A stretch of 49,473 nucleotides of DNA, from assembly GCA_022562935.1 (NCBI GenBank), contig JADFOI010000006.1, positions 1-49,473 on the forward strand. Direction: 5' to 3'. The position numbers and the translations under genes are program-made. Source of the stretch: Acidobacteriota bacterium. GTDB taxonomy: Bacteria > Acidobacteriota > UBA6911 > RPQK01 > JADFOI01. How positions within the stretch are numbered: the stretch's first letter is position 1; each line of letters starts with the position of its first letter. The notes under the pieces were generated by a model. It had not been told where the DNA came from and ran no database searches. It worked only from the letters and a program-made list of their open reading frames with translations. Shown here in pieces: positions 34,759 to 43,338 of the stretch.

Positions 34759-34884
34759 GTAGGGGCGAGCCGGTGGCTTGCCACGAGTGGCTCGCCCGAA
34801 CAGTTCGGATGGCAAAACCGAAGCCACACGGATAAAGAAATATTCCACTCATGCGGTTCGGGTCAGCCACCGGCTGACCCCTAC
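34759..34884. repeat. Long inverted repeat between the TPR gene and the glycosyltransferases
   Basis: GTAGGGGCGAGCCGGTGGCT (34759-34778) and AGCCACCGGCTGACCCCTAC (34865-34884) are inverted with two mismatches in 20. The spacer is 86 bases. It begins two bases after the TPR stop and ends just before the glycosyltransferase ATG at 34896, so it fills the whole intergenic space. Confidence 0.7.
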
Positions 34885-34895
34885 GAAATGACTGA

Positions 34896-35951
34896 ATGAA
34901 TTTCGATTTGAGTATCGTCATTCCCACCTGTAATGGTCTTCATTTACTGCGCGAAAATTTACCATCCATTCAGGCCGCCGCTAGAGTCCATCAACGTGAA
35001 ACCGCTGGCCTGACCGAAATCATTGTGGTCGACGATGGAGGTCGAGATGAAACCGCCCGGGTCCTTCCTTCCGAATTTCCTGATGTCTATTTGGTCACAC
35101 GCCAACGCAATCAGGGCTTTGCCATTACTTGCAATGTGGGTTTGAAGAGCTCGCGCTTTCCCTTGGTGGCACTGCTCAATAACGATGTCCGAGTCGAGGA
35201 AGATTATTTCTTATACCAGACGCTTCATTTCCAGGATCCCACAGTGTTTGCCGTGACCGCCAAGGTGTTCGAGTGGGATCAACCCATCTTTGCCACGGGT
35301 GGAAAATATGGTCGATTTCGCAGGGGCTTTTGGAGTCTTTATACGAACTACGATACTTCGACTCCCGAGGCTGCTGAGTGGATCGAGAAAAGACAGCTCT
35401 TGTCCACCTATGCGATCGGGGGATTCTCCACTTATAGCAGGGAAAAGTTGGAGGCTTTAGGGGGTTTCAACGAGCTCCTCTCCCCTTTTCATTGGGAGGA
35501 TGTGGATCTTTCCTATCGGGGCTGGAAGCGGGGCTGGGAAGTTCACTATGAACCCCGCAGTATTGCCCATCATCGGACCAGTGCTACCATTAATACCCAT
35601 TATAAGAAGGCTTTTGTGAGGGACGCCGCAGTTCGCAACAGGCTCCTCTTTCACTGGATCAACCTGCATTCCCCGACTTACATTGTGCGTCATTTAATCA
35701 TGTTGGGCGTGCTCTTTGTGACACGGTTATGGGTCCTGGATTTTCGTTTTTACCGCTCGTTGTTTCAGGCGATGCGTCAACTCCGGCAAGTCAGAAGACT
35801 GAGAAAGTTGGAGCGCAAGAGTGCGGAAAGAACGGATGCCGACCTTTCCCGCTTGCTGAAGCGATTCTACCGATCGGCACCCATTCAAATCTACTATAAT
35901 CAGCGGGAGGTATTGCGAAAACACCCCGAGTATAAGGACGTTGAGGTGTGA
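34896..35951 (+). CDS. Glycosyltransferase family 2
   Basis: A 351-residue GT-A enzyme. The N-terminal segment FDLSIVIPTCNGLHLLRENLPSI is followed by IIVVDDGGRDETARVL, a nucleotide-sugar-binding DD, and LVALLNNDVRVEEDY (a DxD-like site as NDV). The acceptor-side HWEDVDLSYRGWKRGWEVHYEP is typical of GT2 surface-polysaccharide enzymes (EDVDLS). A hydrophobic helix near 265-285 may anchor it. The first of three glycosyltransferases in an overlapping operon. Confidence 0.92.
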   Translation: MNFDLSIVIPTCNGLHLLRENLPSIQAAARVHQRETAGLTEIIVVDDGGRDETARVLPSEFPDVYLVTRQRNQGFAITCNVGLKSSRFPLVALLNNDVRVEEDYFLYQTLHFQDPTVFAVTAKVFEWDQPIFATGGKYGRFRRGFWSLYTNYDTSTPEAAEWIEKRQLLSTYAIGGFSTYSREKLEALGGFNELLSPFHWEDVDLSYRGWKRGWEVHYEPRSIAHHRTSATINTHYKKAFVRDAAVRNRLLFHWINLHSPTYIVRHLIMLGVLFVTRLWVLDFRFYRSLFQAMRQLRQVRRLRKLERKSAERTDADLSRLLKRFYRSAPIQIYYNQREVLRKHPEYKDVEV

Positions 35952-36733
35952 AAAGAATCTCTGCCGTGCTCATTACCTACAATGAAGAAGACAAGATTCA
36001 ACGCGCTCTGGGCAGCTTACAGGCAGTCAGCGATGAAATCGTGGTGGTAGACTCCGATAGCACAGACGCCACCGTGGAATTTTGTTCCCGTTACACGAAT
36101 CGTATCCTGACAAAGTCGTGGCAGGGATATCGTGAGCAGAAGCAATTCGCCACCGACCAGGCAAGCCACGAATGGGTACTCTCATTGGATGGGGACGAAG
36201 CGCTTAGCCCCCAACTGGCGGAGGAGATTCTCCATTGGAAGGAGCAAGACAACAACTTTGAGGGTTACTACCTTCCTCGAAAGTCCTTTTTTATGGGACG
36301 CTGGATCGAACACACCACCTGGTATCCGGACTGGCAATTACGCTTGTTTAGGAAGTCGCGGGGCCGCTGGGAGGGAGGACGAGTCCACGAGTCCTTTCGG
36401 GTCTCCGGACCAACGGCACGGTTCAAGGGCCAGATCTATCATCACACCTATGCGTCGTTCTCTGAGTACCTTGAACAGTTGGAACGCTTCTCCTCTCTGG
36501 CGGCCAGGGACCGCTTTGAGCAGGGTCAAAGAGCTCAGTGGGTCCACGTCCTCTGTCACCCACCTGCCATATTTTTGAAAAACTATCTCCTACGTCTGGG
36601 ATTTCTGGACGGGAAGCCCGGATTGGCTGTGTCTATTCTGGCTGCGGTATCCAGTCTTTTCAAGGATCTGAAGTTGTGGGAGATCCAGTCGGGCTCGGCG
36701 AAAGAGATGCCAATGAACTCCCGGGATGCATAG
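35948..36733 (+). CDS. Glycosyltransferase family 2, WaaE/KdtX-like
   Basis: A 261-residue enzyme. It begins ISAVLITYNEEDKIQRALGSL and contains DEIVVVDSDSTDATVEF, QKQFATDQASHEWVLSLDGDEALSP (catalytic-site DGDE), RKSFFMGRWI and WYPDWQLRLFRKSRGRWEGGRVHESF. This is the small GT2 group of LPS-core beta-glucosyl- or Kdo-linked transferases (WaaE/KdtX). GTG 35948 overlaps the previous stop by four bases. A role in LPS core or O-chain is likely. Confidence 0.9.
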   Translation: MKRISAVLITYNEEDKIQRALGSLQAVSDEIVVVDSDSTDATVEFCSRYTNRILTKSWQGYREQKQFATDQASHEWVLSLDGDEALSPQLAEEILHWKEQDNNFEGYYLPRKSFFMGRWIEHTTWYPDWQLRLFRKSRGRWEGGRVHESFRVSGPTARFKGQIYHHTYASFSEYLEQLERFSSLAARDRFEQGQRAQWVHVLCHPPAIFLKNYLLRLGFLDGKPGLAVSILAAVSSLFKDLKLWEIQSGSAKEMPMNSRDA

Positions 36734-37835
36734 CCTGAAGATCCTTTACGTGGACACTGAACGGGTGTGGCGAGGGGGCCAGGATCAGCTCTTTTCTCTG
36801 ATCCTGGGCATTAGGGATCGTCAACATCAGGTCTGGCTGGCGGCGCCGTCCGATTCTCCCTTGAGCGGCAAAGCCCTACAGTCGGGCATTGAGACCTACT
36901 TCTTTGGACAACGAAACGAGTTGAGCCCTTGGGCTTTTCTCCAGCTCTGGAAGATCTTAGGCAAGCAAGATTTCGACATCATTCACCTGAATACCCCCCG
37001 CCCCTTGGTTTTAGGCGGGTTGGCTTCAAAGCTGCGTGGGGTTCCACTGAGAGTCTGTTCCAGACGTGTTAATTTTCCGCTCAGCTCACCCTTGAGCCGT
37101 CTGAAATACAACTGGATGCAGGAAAGCGTCGTGACCGTCTCGGTCAGCATTCGCCGAACCTTGATTGAGGGGGGTGTTCGCCCCGACCTGATCAAGGTGA
37201 TCTACGAAGGGGTTGATCTGGACTGGGTGGACTCACAGCAAGCTCCCGCCCCTGGTTATGGGAACCGTGGATTAGTAGTGGGAACGGTGGCATATTTTAG
37301 TCCGGAAAAGGGGCATCATACTCTTGTGGAGGCTGTTCCCCGAGTCCTATCCAGAGTCCCCGATGTACACTTCGTTTTGGTGGGAGGCGGCGCATTGTTG
37401 TCCACCCTTAAGGCGAGAGTCGAGGCCTTGGGTATTCAGAAGAATGTCACCTTTACCGGATTTCGATCCGACAGCGAGGCCTTGATGAAGAATTTTGATG
37501 TTTTTTGTCTACCCTCCATCTCGGAAGGATTGAGCTCAGCAATTTTAGTGGCCATGGCCAGCAGACTGCCGATCGTCGCGACCCAAGCGGGTGGAATCCC
37601 CGAATTGGTTATCGACGGCGAAACGGGAATCCTAGTCCCTCCTGACGATTCAGATCAGCTGGCTGTTGGCTTGTGCAAAGTCCTTGAATCTCCCCAACTC
37701 CGGGAAAAGATGGGAATCGCCGGACGACAGCGGATCGAAGAAACGTTTACACTAGAAAGGAAACTCAACGAGACGGAAAAGCTCTATCTCAGTATGCTGG
37801 CATCTGCATCGGATCAAGCAAAGGACTTTGGGTAA
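36726..37835 (+). CDS. Glycosyltransferase family 4 (GT-B)
   Basis: A 369-residue GT-B fold enzyme. The N-terminal half (LKILYVDTERVWRGGQDQLFSLIL, DFDIIHLNTPRPLVLGGLASKLRG) is followed by the nucleotide-binding half with VVGTVAYFSPEKGHHTLVEAVP, VHFVLVGGGALLSTL, VTFTGFRSDSEALMKNFDVFCLPSISEGLSSAILVAMA (EX7E-type glutamates) and GGIPELVIDGETGILVPPDD. It is retaining and likely uses a nucleotide sugar. It overlaps the previous gene by eight bases. Acceptor unknown. Confidence 0.9.
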   Translation: MHSLKILYVDTERVWRGGQDQLFSLILGIRDRQHQVWLAAPSDSPLSGKALQSGIETYFFGQRNELSPWAFLQLWKILGKQDFDIIHLNTPRPLVLGGLASKLRGVPLRVCSRRVNFPLSSPLSRLKYNWMQESVVTVSVSIRRTLIEGGVRPDLIKVIYEGVDLDWVDSQQAPAPGYGNRGLVVGTVAYFSPEKGHHTLVEAVPRVLSRVPDVHFVLVGGGALLSTLKARVEALGIQKNVTFTGFRSDSEALMKNFDVFCLPSISEGLSSAILVAMASRLPIVATQAGGIPELVIDGETGILVPPDDSDQLAVGLCKVLESPQLREKMGIAGRQRIEETFTLERKLNETEKLYLSMLASASDQAKDFG

Positions 37836-37839
37836 CAAC

Positions 37840-38634
37840 ATGAAGGGAATCATTCTGGCAGGAGGATTGGGTACGCGTCTTCAGCCGCTCACCAAGGTGA
37901 CCAACAAGCATTTATTGCCTGTTTACGACAAGCCGATGATTTTTTATCCTCTGGAAGTATTGGTGGACGCTGGCATCACCGACATCATGGTGGTTACGGG
38001 TGGGAACAATGCGGGCGACTTTCTCCGTTTGCTCGGAAACGGCCGAGAATTTGGTCTTCGTCATCTGCACTATGCTTACCAGGAAGGAGAAGGAGGAATT
38101 GCCGAAGCACTTGCACTAGCCAGTTTCTTTGTCGACGAGGATCGACTGTGCGTAGTGCTCGGGGACAACCTCATTGAAAATTCTATTCGCCCCTATGTGG
38201 AGAAATTTAGACAACAGCCGGCAGGGGCCAAGATCCTCCTCAAGGAAGTTCCAAATTGTGAGCGTTTTGGCGTGCCTGAACTGGAAGGTGACAAGGTGGT
38301 GAAGATCTACGAAAAGCCGCAAGTCCCACCGTCCAAGTACGCCGTCACGGGGATCTACATGTACGACCATCAAGTGTTCGATATCATTCGGACTCTCGAG
38401 CCTTCCAAGCGCGGCGAACTGGAAATTACGGATGTCAATAATCGATATATCGAGCAGGGGGAGATGACCTACGACATCCTGGAGGGTTGGTGGACGGACG
38501 CTGGCACCATTGAGTCTCTTTTACGAGCCAACAATTTGGTGGCACAAGGGAAGGAAAAGAAAAGACCAACCAGCAATGAGAAAAAGGAGCAGCCCGGGGA
38601 AAGGGTTCCTTTTACAACTAGGAATCTACCGTGA
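37840..38634 (+). CDS. rmlA: Glucose-1-phosphate thymidylyltransferase-like (RmlA, short form)
   Basis: About 264 residues. The nucleotidyltransferase signature MKGIILAGGLGTRLQPLTKVTNKHLLPVYDKPMIFYPLEVL is intact, with the uridylyl/thymidylyl-binding GDNLIENSI. The core ends around residue 236 and matches the short RmlA type. The final ~25 residues (KEKKRPTSNEKKEQPGERV...) are charged and low-complexity, and unlike family members. ATG 37840 was chosen; TTG 37828 adds four residues. It makes dTDP-glucose from Glc-1-P and dTTP. Its stop overlaps rmlB. Confidence 0.9.
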   Translation: MKGIILAGGLGTRLQPLTKVTNKHLLPVYDKPMIFYPLEVLVDAGITDIMVVTGGNNAGDFLRLLGNGREFGLRHLHYAYQEGEGGIAEALALASFFVDEDRLCVVLGDNLIENSIRPYVEKFRQQPAGAKILLKEVPNCERFGVPELEGDKVVKIYEKPQVPPSKYAVTGIYMYDHQVFDIIRTLEPSKRGELEITDVNNRYIEQGEMTYDILEGWWTDAGTIESLLRANNLVAQGKEKKRPTSNEKKEQPGERVPFTTRNLP

Positions 38635-39659
38635 AATTGCTGGTCACCGGAGGAGCGGGGTTTATCGGTTCCAACTTCATTCGCCACATGCTCGGGGTAC
38701 AGGATGAAGTTCACATTGTGAACCTGGATAGCCTGAGCTATGCTGGCAACCTGGAAAACCTCTCAGATCTGTCCTCTGATCCTCGCTACACCTTCATCCG
38801 CGGAGACATCACCTCCGCCCAAGATGTTGAAAAATGTTTCAGCCAGGGCATTGAGGCGGTCATTAATTTTGCTGCAGAGACCCATGTGGATCGTAGCATC
38901 CTCGACGCCTCGGTGTTTGTGCGAACCAATATCGAAGGGACGTACGTGTTACTTGAAGCTTGTCGCCGAAGAAAAGTCTCACGTTTCATCCAGATTTCCA
39001 CTGATGAAGTGTATGGGTCCCTGGATGAGACGGGAAAATTCACCGAGGAAAGCCCTCTTGCTCCCAACAGTCCCTATGCTGCCAGCAAGGCAGCAGCAGA
39101 TCTCCTCACTCGTGCCTATCACAAGACCTATGGGATGGACGTGATTGTGACTCGTTGCAGTAACAATTACGGGACCCATCAGTTTCCCGAAAAATTGATC
39201 CCCCTGATGATTCTCAATGCACTGGAAAACAAAACTCTTCCTGTTTACGGAGACGGCCTCCAGAGGCGGGACTGGATTCATGTAAAAGATCACTGTAGTG
39301 CACTTCAATCTGTGTTGATGGAGGGTCAGCCCGGCCGAGTCTATAATATTGGAAGTGATCAAGAGAAACAGAATTTGGAAATGGTCCACGAAATTCTCAG
39401 GATATTGAAAAAGCCTCCTGAACTCATCGAGTTTGTCACCGATCGGCCTGGTCATGACCGCCGATATGCGATTGACGCAAGTCGCCTCAAGCGGGAACTG
39501 GGTTGGAAGCCGAAGATTCGCCTCGAAGAGGGACTTGCTCAGACGGTGCGGTGGTACCAGGAGAATGCGGAATGGGTGAGTCGTGTACGTAGTGGTGCCT
39601 ATTTTGAATATTACGAACAGATGTACGAAAAACGGGATCAGACCCTGAAGAATTCGTGA
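38631..39659 (+). CDS. rmlB: dTDP-glucose 4,6-dehydratase
   Basis: A 342-residue extended SDR. It begins KLLVTGGAGFIGSNFIRHM (Rossmann GxxGxxG) and shows NFAAETHVDRSI, the catalytic stretch FIQISTDEVYGSLD (Thr-Asp-Glu), the YAASKAAADLL YxxxK dyad and RCSNNYGTHQFPEKLIP. It converts dTDP-glucose to dTDP-4-keto-6-deoxyglucose in L-rhamnose synthesis. The GTG start overlaps the rmlA TGA by four bases. Confidence 0.95.
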   Translation: MKLLVTGGAGFIGSNFIRHMLGVQDEVHIVNLDSLSYAGNLENLSDLSSDPRYTFIRGDITSAQDVEKCFSQGIEAVINFAAETHVDRSILDASVFVRTNIEGTYVLLEACRRRKVSRFIQISTDEVYGSLDETGKFTEESPLAPNSPYAASKAAADLLTRAYHKTYGMDVIVTRCSNNYGTHQFPEKLIPLMILNALENKTLPVYGDGLQRRDWIHVKDHCSALQSVLMEGQPGRVYNIGSDQEKQNLEMVHEILRILKKPPELIEFVTDRPGHDRRYAIDASRLKRELGWKPKIRLEEGLAQTVRWYQENAEWVSRVRSGAYFEYYEQMYEKRDQTLKNS

Positions 39660-39672
39660 ACACACTCACAAC

Positions 39673-40515
39673 ATGAAAATAGCCATTACCGGCGCTACAG
39701 GAATGCTGGGGCAGGCACTGTGTAAAGCATTCGCCAAGCACTCCATTTATCCCCTTTCTTTGCGCCAACCCGATGTTGCCTCACTTCACGAGGTTCGTCA
39801 GAAGTTTTCCGAATTGAAACCGGATTGGATTCTTCACACAGCGGCTTTTACGGGCGTCGATGAGGCGGAGTCCAATCCCTTTGAGGCCTATCGAGTCAAT
39901 GCTTTGGGAGCCAGGAATCTAGCGGCGGTAGCTGCTGAAAATGGGAGCAGATTGGTTTACTACAGCACGGATTACGTTTTTGATGGTACACAGCAGCGGC
40001 CTTATCGAGAGTGGGATCCCACCAACCCACTCAACGAATACGGCCGATCAAAACTGGCGGGTGAATTCTTTGTCCGTTCGCTTTGCCCACTGCATCTGAT
40101 TGTTCGTACAAGTTGGCTTTTCGGATCGAAAGGATCTCATTTCGTCGGGAAGATTTTGCAGCTCGCGCAAGAGAAAAAGAGCCTGAACGTGGTGAGTGAT
40201 CAGCTGGGTAGCCCCACTTTCACCAGTGATCTGGCCTATATGACACTCTGTCTGGTCGAAGGGAAAAAAACAGGGACGTACCATGTGACCAACTCGGGAA
40301 ACTGCTCATGGCATGAGTTGGCCTGTGAGATTGTTTCCCTTAGCGGACTCAGTCTCCAGGTCAATCCCATTGAGAGTTCCGCTTACTCAACACCGGCTCG
40401 GCGGCCTGCCAATTCTGTACTCGAGAACTATCTATTGGAACTCGAAGGAATTCCCCTGCTTAGAACCTGGAACAGTGCTTTGGAAGCCTTTCTCAACGGT
40501 GCGGCCGATGTCTAA
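39673..40515 (+). CDS. rmlD: dTDP-4-dehydrorhamnose reductase
   Basis: A 280-residue SDR that reduces dTDP-4-keto-L-rhamnose to dTDP-L-rhamnose. Visible motifs are IAITGATGMLGQALCKAF, PDWILHTAAFTGVDEAESN, YYSTDYVFDGTQQRPY, NEYGRSKLAGE (YxxxK) and RTSWLFG. It overlaps smpB by eight bases. The epimerase rmlC, usually in this operon, is absent here and must be elsewhere. Confidence 0.94.
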   Translation: MKIAITGATGMLGQALCKAFAKHSIYPLSLRQPDVASLHEVRQKFSELKPDWILHTAAFTGVDEAESNPFEAYRVNALGARNLAAVAAENGSRLVYYSTDYVFDGTQQRPYREWDPTNPLNEYGRSKLAGEFFVRSLCPLHLIVRTSWLFGSKGSHFVGKILQLAQEKKSLNVVSDQLGSPTFTSDLAYMTLCLVEGKKTGTYHVTNSGNCSWHELACEIVSLSGLSLQVNPIESSAYSTPARRPANSVLENYLLELEGIPLLRTWNSALEAFLNGAADV

Positions 40516-40960
40516 ACAGGTTGTGGGAAAGAATAAAAAGGCATTCCACGAGTATGAGATTCTGGATCGCCTCGAGGCGGGTATTGCCTTACAGGGTAGC
40601 GAGGTGAAGGCCCTTCGCGAGGGCAAGATTAGTTTGAAAGAAAGCTACGCACGAATTAAGGGAGGGGAGGCATGGTTGGAAAACTGCCATATCGGGCCCT
40701 ATTCGCATGGCGGTCTTGCCAGTCATGAGCCGTTGCGCCCCAGAAAGTTGCTTCTTCATCGCCGAGAAATCAATAAGCTTATAGGGGAGACTGTCAGAAA
40801 GGGACTCACGATTGTTCCCCTCTCTGTCTATTTTAAAAATGGAAAAGTCAAGGTAGAGATTGCCCTGGCCCGAGGAAAACACCTCCACGACAAAAGAGAG
40901 AGTTCACGACGAAAAACAATTGATCGGGAAGTACAAATGGAATTGAAACGGAGAAAGTGA
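40508..40960 (+). CDS. smpB: SsrA-binding protein SmpB
   Basis: A 150-residue tmRNA cofactor for trans-translation and ribosome rescue. The signature HEYEILDRLEAGIALQGSEVKALREGKISLKESYARI is intact, as are the basic tail KHLHDKRESSRRKTIDREVQMELKRRK and internal PLRPRKLLLHRREI. ATG 40508 gives the canonical start MSKQVVGKNKKAFHEYE; longer in-frame extensions upstream run through rmlD and are unlikely. The stop overlaps pepA by one base. Confidence 0.96.
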   Translation: MSKQVVGKNKKAFHEYEILDRLEAGIALQGSEVKALREGKISLKESYARIKGGEAWLENCHIGPYSHGGLASHEPLRPRKLLLHRREINKLIGETVRKGLTIVPLSVYFKNGKVKVEIALARGKHLHDKRESSRRKTIDREVQMELKRRK

Positions 40961-42429
40961 TGAATATCCGCCTGGTGAAGGGGACTTGGGATTCTATCGA
41001 GTGTGATGCCCTGATGATTCCCCTGTTCGAGGACGACAAGGATCAAGAGGAATTCACCTCCACACTGGATCAAAAACTAGATGGGCTATTGAGTGAGCTG
41101 AAGAGTACCAAGGAGTGGAAGGCCAAGCTGGGCCGAATTTCCGTCATCCACCGGCCCGACCAGCTGGCTGCCGGAAGACTCATTCTTGTGGGAGCAGGAA
41201 AAAGAAAAGACGATAACACCCAATCGGTTCGCAGCCTCATGATGCAGGCCGTAGGTCAGGTGAAAGGCTACAACTTCAAACGGTTAGCTGTCTACGGTAT
41301 CGGCCAGGCGGATTCCGATCTTTCCTTTCAAGCTGCGGTTGAAGGAGCGGTCATTGCTACCTATGAAGGTGATGATTATAAGACCACGGACAGGGCGCTG
41401 AACTTCATCGAGGAAATCCTTTTTGTGGTGGATAAGGAGACTGCTGGTGTTGAAGAGGCGATCAAGAGAGGTGAAATCCTAGGGGAGGCTACCAATTTAG
41501 CCAGAAGACTGATCAACGAACCGGGGAACCGGGTCAATCCTTCCAGCCTCGCCCAGACAGCCACTGAGCTTGCCGACAAGTACAGCCTGGAAATTGAAGT
41601 ATTGGGAGAGCCCGAAATGGAAAAGAGGGAAATGGGAGCCGTTCTGGCCGTGGCCCGAGGAAGTGATGAACCTGCCCGATTTATCGTGCTGCGACACCGC
41701 GGGGCACCTGAAAGCGACGCGAAACCCATTGTTTTGGTGGGGAAAGGAGTCACCTTTGACAGCGGCGGCCTTTCTTTGAAATCCCCGCAATCGATGGAAC
41801 GAATGAAGTCGGATAAAGCGGGGGCCTGCGTGGTTCTGGCGGCCATGCAGGCGATTGCTCAGCTGCAGATCAAGAGGAACATCGTTGGCCTGATCCCGGC
41901 CGTCGAAAACCTGCCGAGTGGCCGGGCACTCCGTCCGGGAGATGTCGTGCGCTCCATGAGTGGAACGACGATTGAAGTGCTCAACACTGATGCAGAAGGC
42001 CGTCTTATCTTAGCTGACGCCCTCTGTTATGGGCGGCAGCTTGAACCCGAATACATGGTCGATGTAGCAACTCTCACCGGGGCCTGCGTCATAGCGCTGG
42101 GAGATTTCCGAGCGGGCCTGTTTAGTAATAATGAAGAGATTTGCCAGAAACTCTTGCAGGCCTCGGAGCGTTCTGGAGAGAAGTTTTGGCGGCTTCCTCT
42201 GGATGATGAATATCGAAAGGAAATCGAAAGCTCCATTGCCGATATCAAGAATGTTGGAGGTCGTTGGGGGGGCGCCAGCATTGCGGCCAAGTTCCTCGAG
42301 GAGTTCGTGGAGGACCTCCCCTGGTGTCACCTCGATATCGCGGGAGTAGCTCTATCCAAGGAAAATCAAGGTTTCAAAACTCCCACCGGTTTCGGTGTTC
42401 GAACTCTGGTAGAAATGGTCTCGAGTTAG
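40960..42429 (+). CDS. pepA: Leucyl aminopeptidase (PepA, M17)
   Basis: About 489 residues, a dinuclear zinc/manganese aminopeptidase. Metal ligands and catalytic residues are in place: Lys262 and Asp267 (VGKGVTFDSGGLSLK), Asp285 (RMKSDKAGA), and the M17 signature NTDAEGRLILADALCYG with Asp344, Glu346 and Arg348. The N-terminal domain (1-~165) is diverged, as usual. ATG 40960 is used; GTG 40957 is next to it. The TAG stop is followed directly by a family-2 repeat fragment. Confidence 0.95.
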   Translation: MNIRLVKGTWDSIECDALMIPLFEDDKDQEEFTSTLDQKLDGLLSELKSTKEWKAKLGRISVIHRPDQLAAGRLILVGAGKRKDDNTQSVRSLMMQAVGQVKGYNFKRLAVYGIGQADSDLSFQAAVEGAVIATYEGDDYKTTDRALNFIEEILFVVDKETAGVEEAIKRGEILGEATNLARRLINEPGNRVNPSSLAQTATELADKYSLEIEVLGEPEMEKREMGAVLAVARGSDEPARFIVLRHRGAPESDAKPIVLVGKGVTFDSGGLSLKSPQSMERMKSDKAGACVVLAAMQAIAQLQIKRNIVGLIPAVENLPSGRALRPGDVVRSMSGTTIEVLNTDAEGRLILADALCYGRQLEPEYMVDVATLTGACVIALGDFRAGLFSNNEEICQKLLQASERSGEKFWRLPLDDEYRKEIESSIADIKNVGGRWGGASIAAKFLEEFVEDLPWCHLDIAGVALSKENQGFKTPTGFGVRTLVEMVSS

Positions 42430-42430
42430 G

Positions 42431-42500
42431 CACCTCGCTTCGCGAACTCACCGTCGGCGCGCTTGCCACAAACAACATCGTACTCATGAAACGAGACACC
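42431..42500 (-). repeat. Family-2 element fragment, inverted, abutting the Fic-like gene
   Basis: The reverse complement starts AGGTGTCTCGTTTCATGAGT and continues TTTGTGGCAAGCGCG and GTGAGTTCGCGAAGCG, matching the first ~70 bases of the full element at 24980. It begins one base after the pepA TAG and ends two bases before ATG 42503. Confidence 0.7.
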
Positions 42501-42502
42501 TC

Positions 42503-43198
42503 ATGTTTCAGTTAGCAGCCCAATTGGCCTCTCTCGACCAGCAAAAGCAACGGTTGGGCAAACGGACAACGGATCTCAGGTCTCTCATTGACCACTACCT
42601 GGCGCCTCCCCTTTTGGAATACGAGCTAGGCAAGGTGCGTGGCCCTGGCGGGGCGGGTGCCCCAGGCCCTGAGCAGGGTCAAACAGAAGTTTCCCGGTCC
42701 CAGGCAGAGGTCCTTCTCTCGGCTGTGATGGATCTCACCAAAGCCATGGATGAACTGGATTCCACCGATCTCCTTCATCTCCAGGAACTTCTGGTCCCCG
42801 ATCAAGAAAACTCTTACCGGCAGAGTTCAAGCCAGCCTCTGACTTCCACTCACAAACCGGTGGATCCTGCCCTTATTCCTGGAGCCATGGACCGGTTCTT
42901 TGAGTGGGTCCGCAGTCCCAGCTTTGCCGACCTGCAGGCGGTAGAACAGATGAGCCTCTCACAGATGCGCCTGTACGAAATCAACCCCTTTTTGCACCAT
43001 TCCCCGCTGATTGTTTCGCTTTTCTCCCACTATTTTCTCCTGAAGGATGATTACCTTGTGCCTCTTTACGAACTCGAGGAAGTGCCGAAGTTCTACCAGG
43101 CTCTAGAAGAAGCCTTCCAATTGTCGAGCGAGGCTCTTGTACGCTTCAATGTTCAGGCTTGCCAACGAGCCTATGAACTCGTCCTGGCAAGAATTTAG
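42503..43198 (+). CDS. Fic-domain-like protein lacking the catalytic motif
   Basis: A 231-residue protein. After a coiled N-terminal part (1-100), residues 105-215 follow the Fic fold order: SYRQSS, DPALIPGAMDRFFEWV, then the helix QMSLSQMRLYEI, and after it LIVSLFSHYFLLKDDYLVPLYELEEVPKFYQALEEA. The active-site motif HPFx(D/E)GNGRxxR is replaced by NPFLHHSPLIVSL (161-173), with the histidine as Asn161 and no GNGR. AMP transfer is therefore unlikely; it may be a pseudo-enzyme. There is no Shine-Dalgarno, since a repeat abuts the start. The TAG stop is followed by CCC as in the repeats. Confidence 0.7.
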   Translation: MFQLAAQLASLDQQKQRLGKRTTDLRSLIDHYLAPPLLEYELGKVRGPGGAGAPGPEQGQTEVSRSQAEVLLSAVMDLTKAMDELDSTDLLHLQELLVPDQENSYRQSSSQPLTSTHKPVDPALIPGAMDRFFEWVRSPSFADLQAVEQMSLSQMRLYEINPFLHHSPLIVSLFSHYFLLKDDYLVPLYELEEVPKFYQALEEAFQLSSEALVRFNVQACQRAYELVLARI

Positions 43199-43234
43199 CC
43201 CACAGCCTGAGAATTTCTGGTTACTCTGTCAGAG

Positions 43235-43338
43235 CCGCAGGCTTTAGCCTGCGGGCCATTCCCCGCTATTCCCGGCTGGGCCCGTGGGCTAAAGCCCACG
43301 GCTCAGACTGCGTCTTACCACGAGCGGCGGGTGCCATC
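43235..43338. repeat. Family-3 palindromic repeats, inverted pair
   Basis: CCGCAGGCTTTAGCCTGCGG (43235-43254) and CCGTGGGCTAAAGCCCACGG (43282-43301) are 9-bp-arm palindromes in opposite orientation. The second is followed by CTCAGACTGCGTCTTACCAC and GCGGGTGCCATC, the same tail as the copy at 3836. They fill the convergent space between the Fic-like gene and pdxA. Confidence 0.78.
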
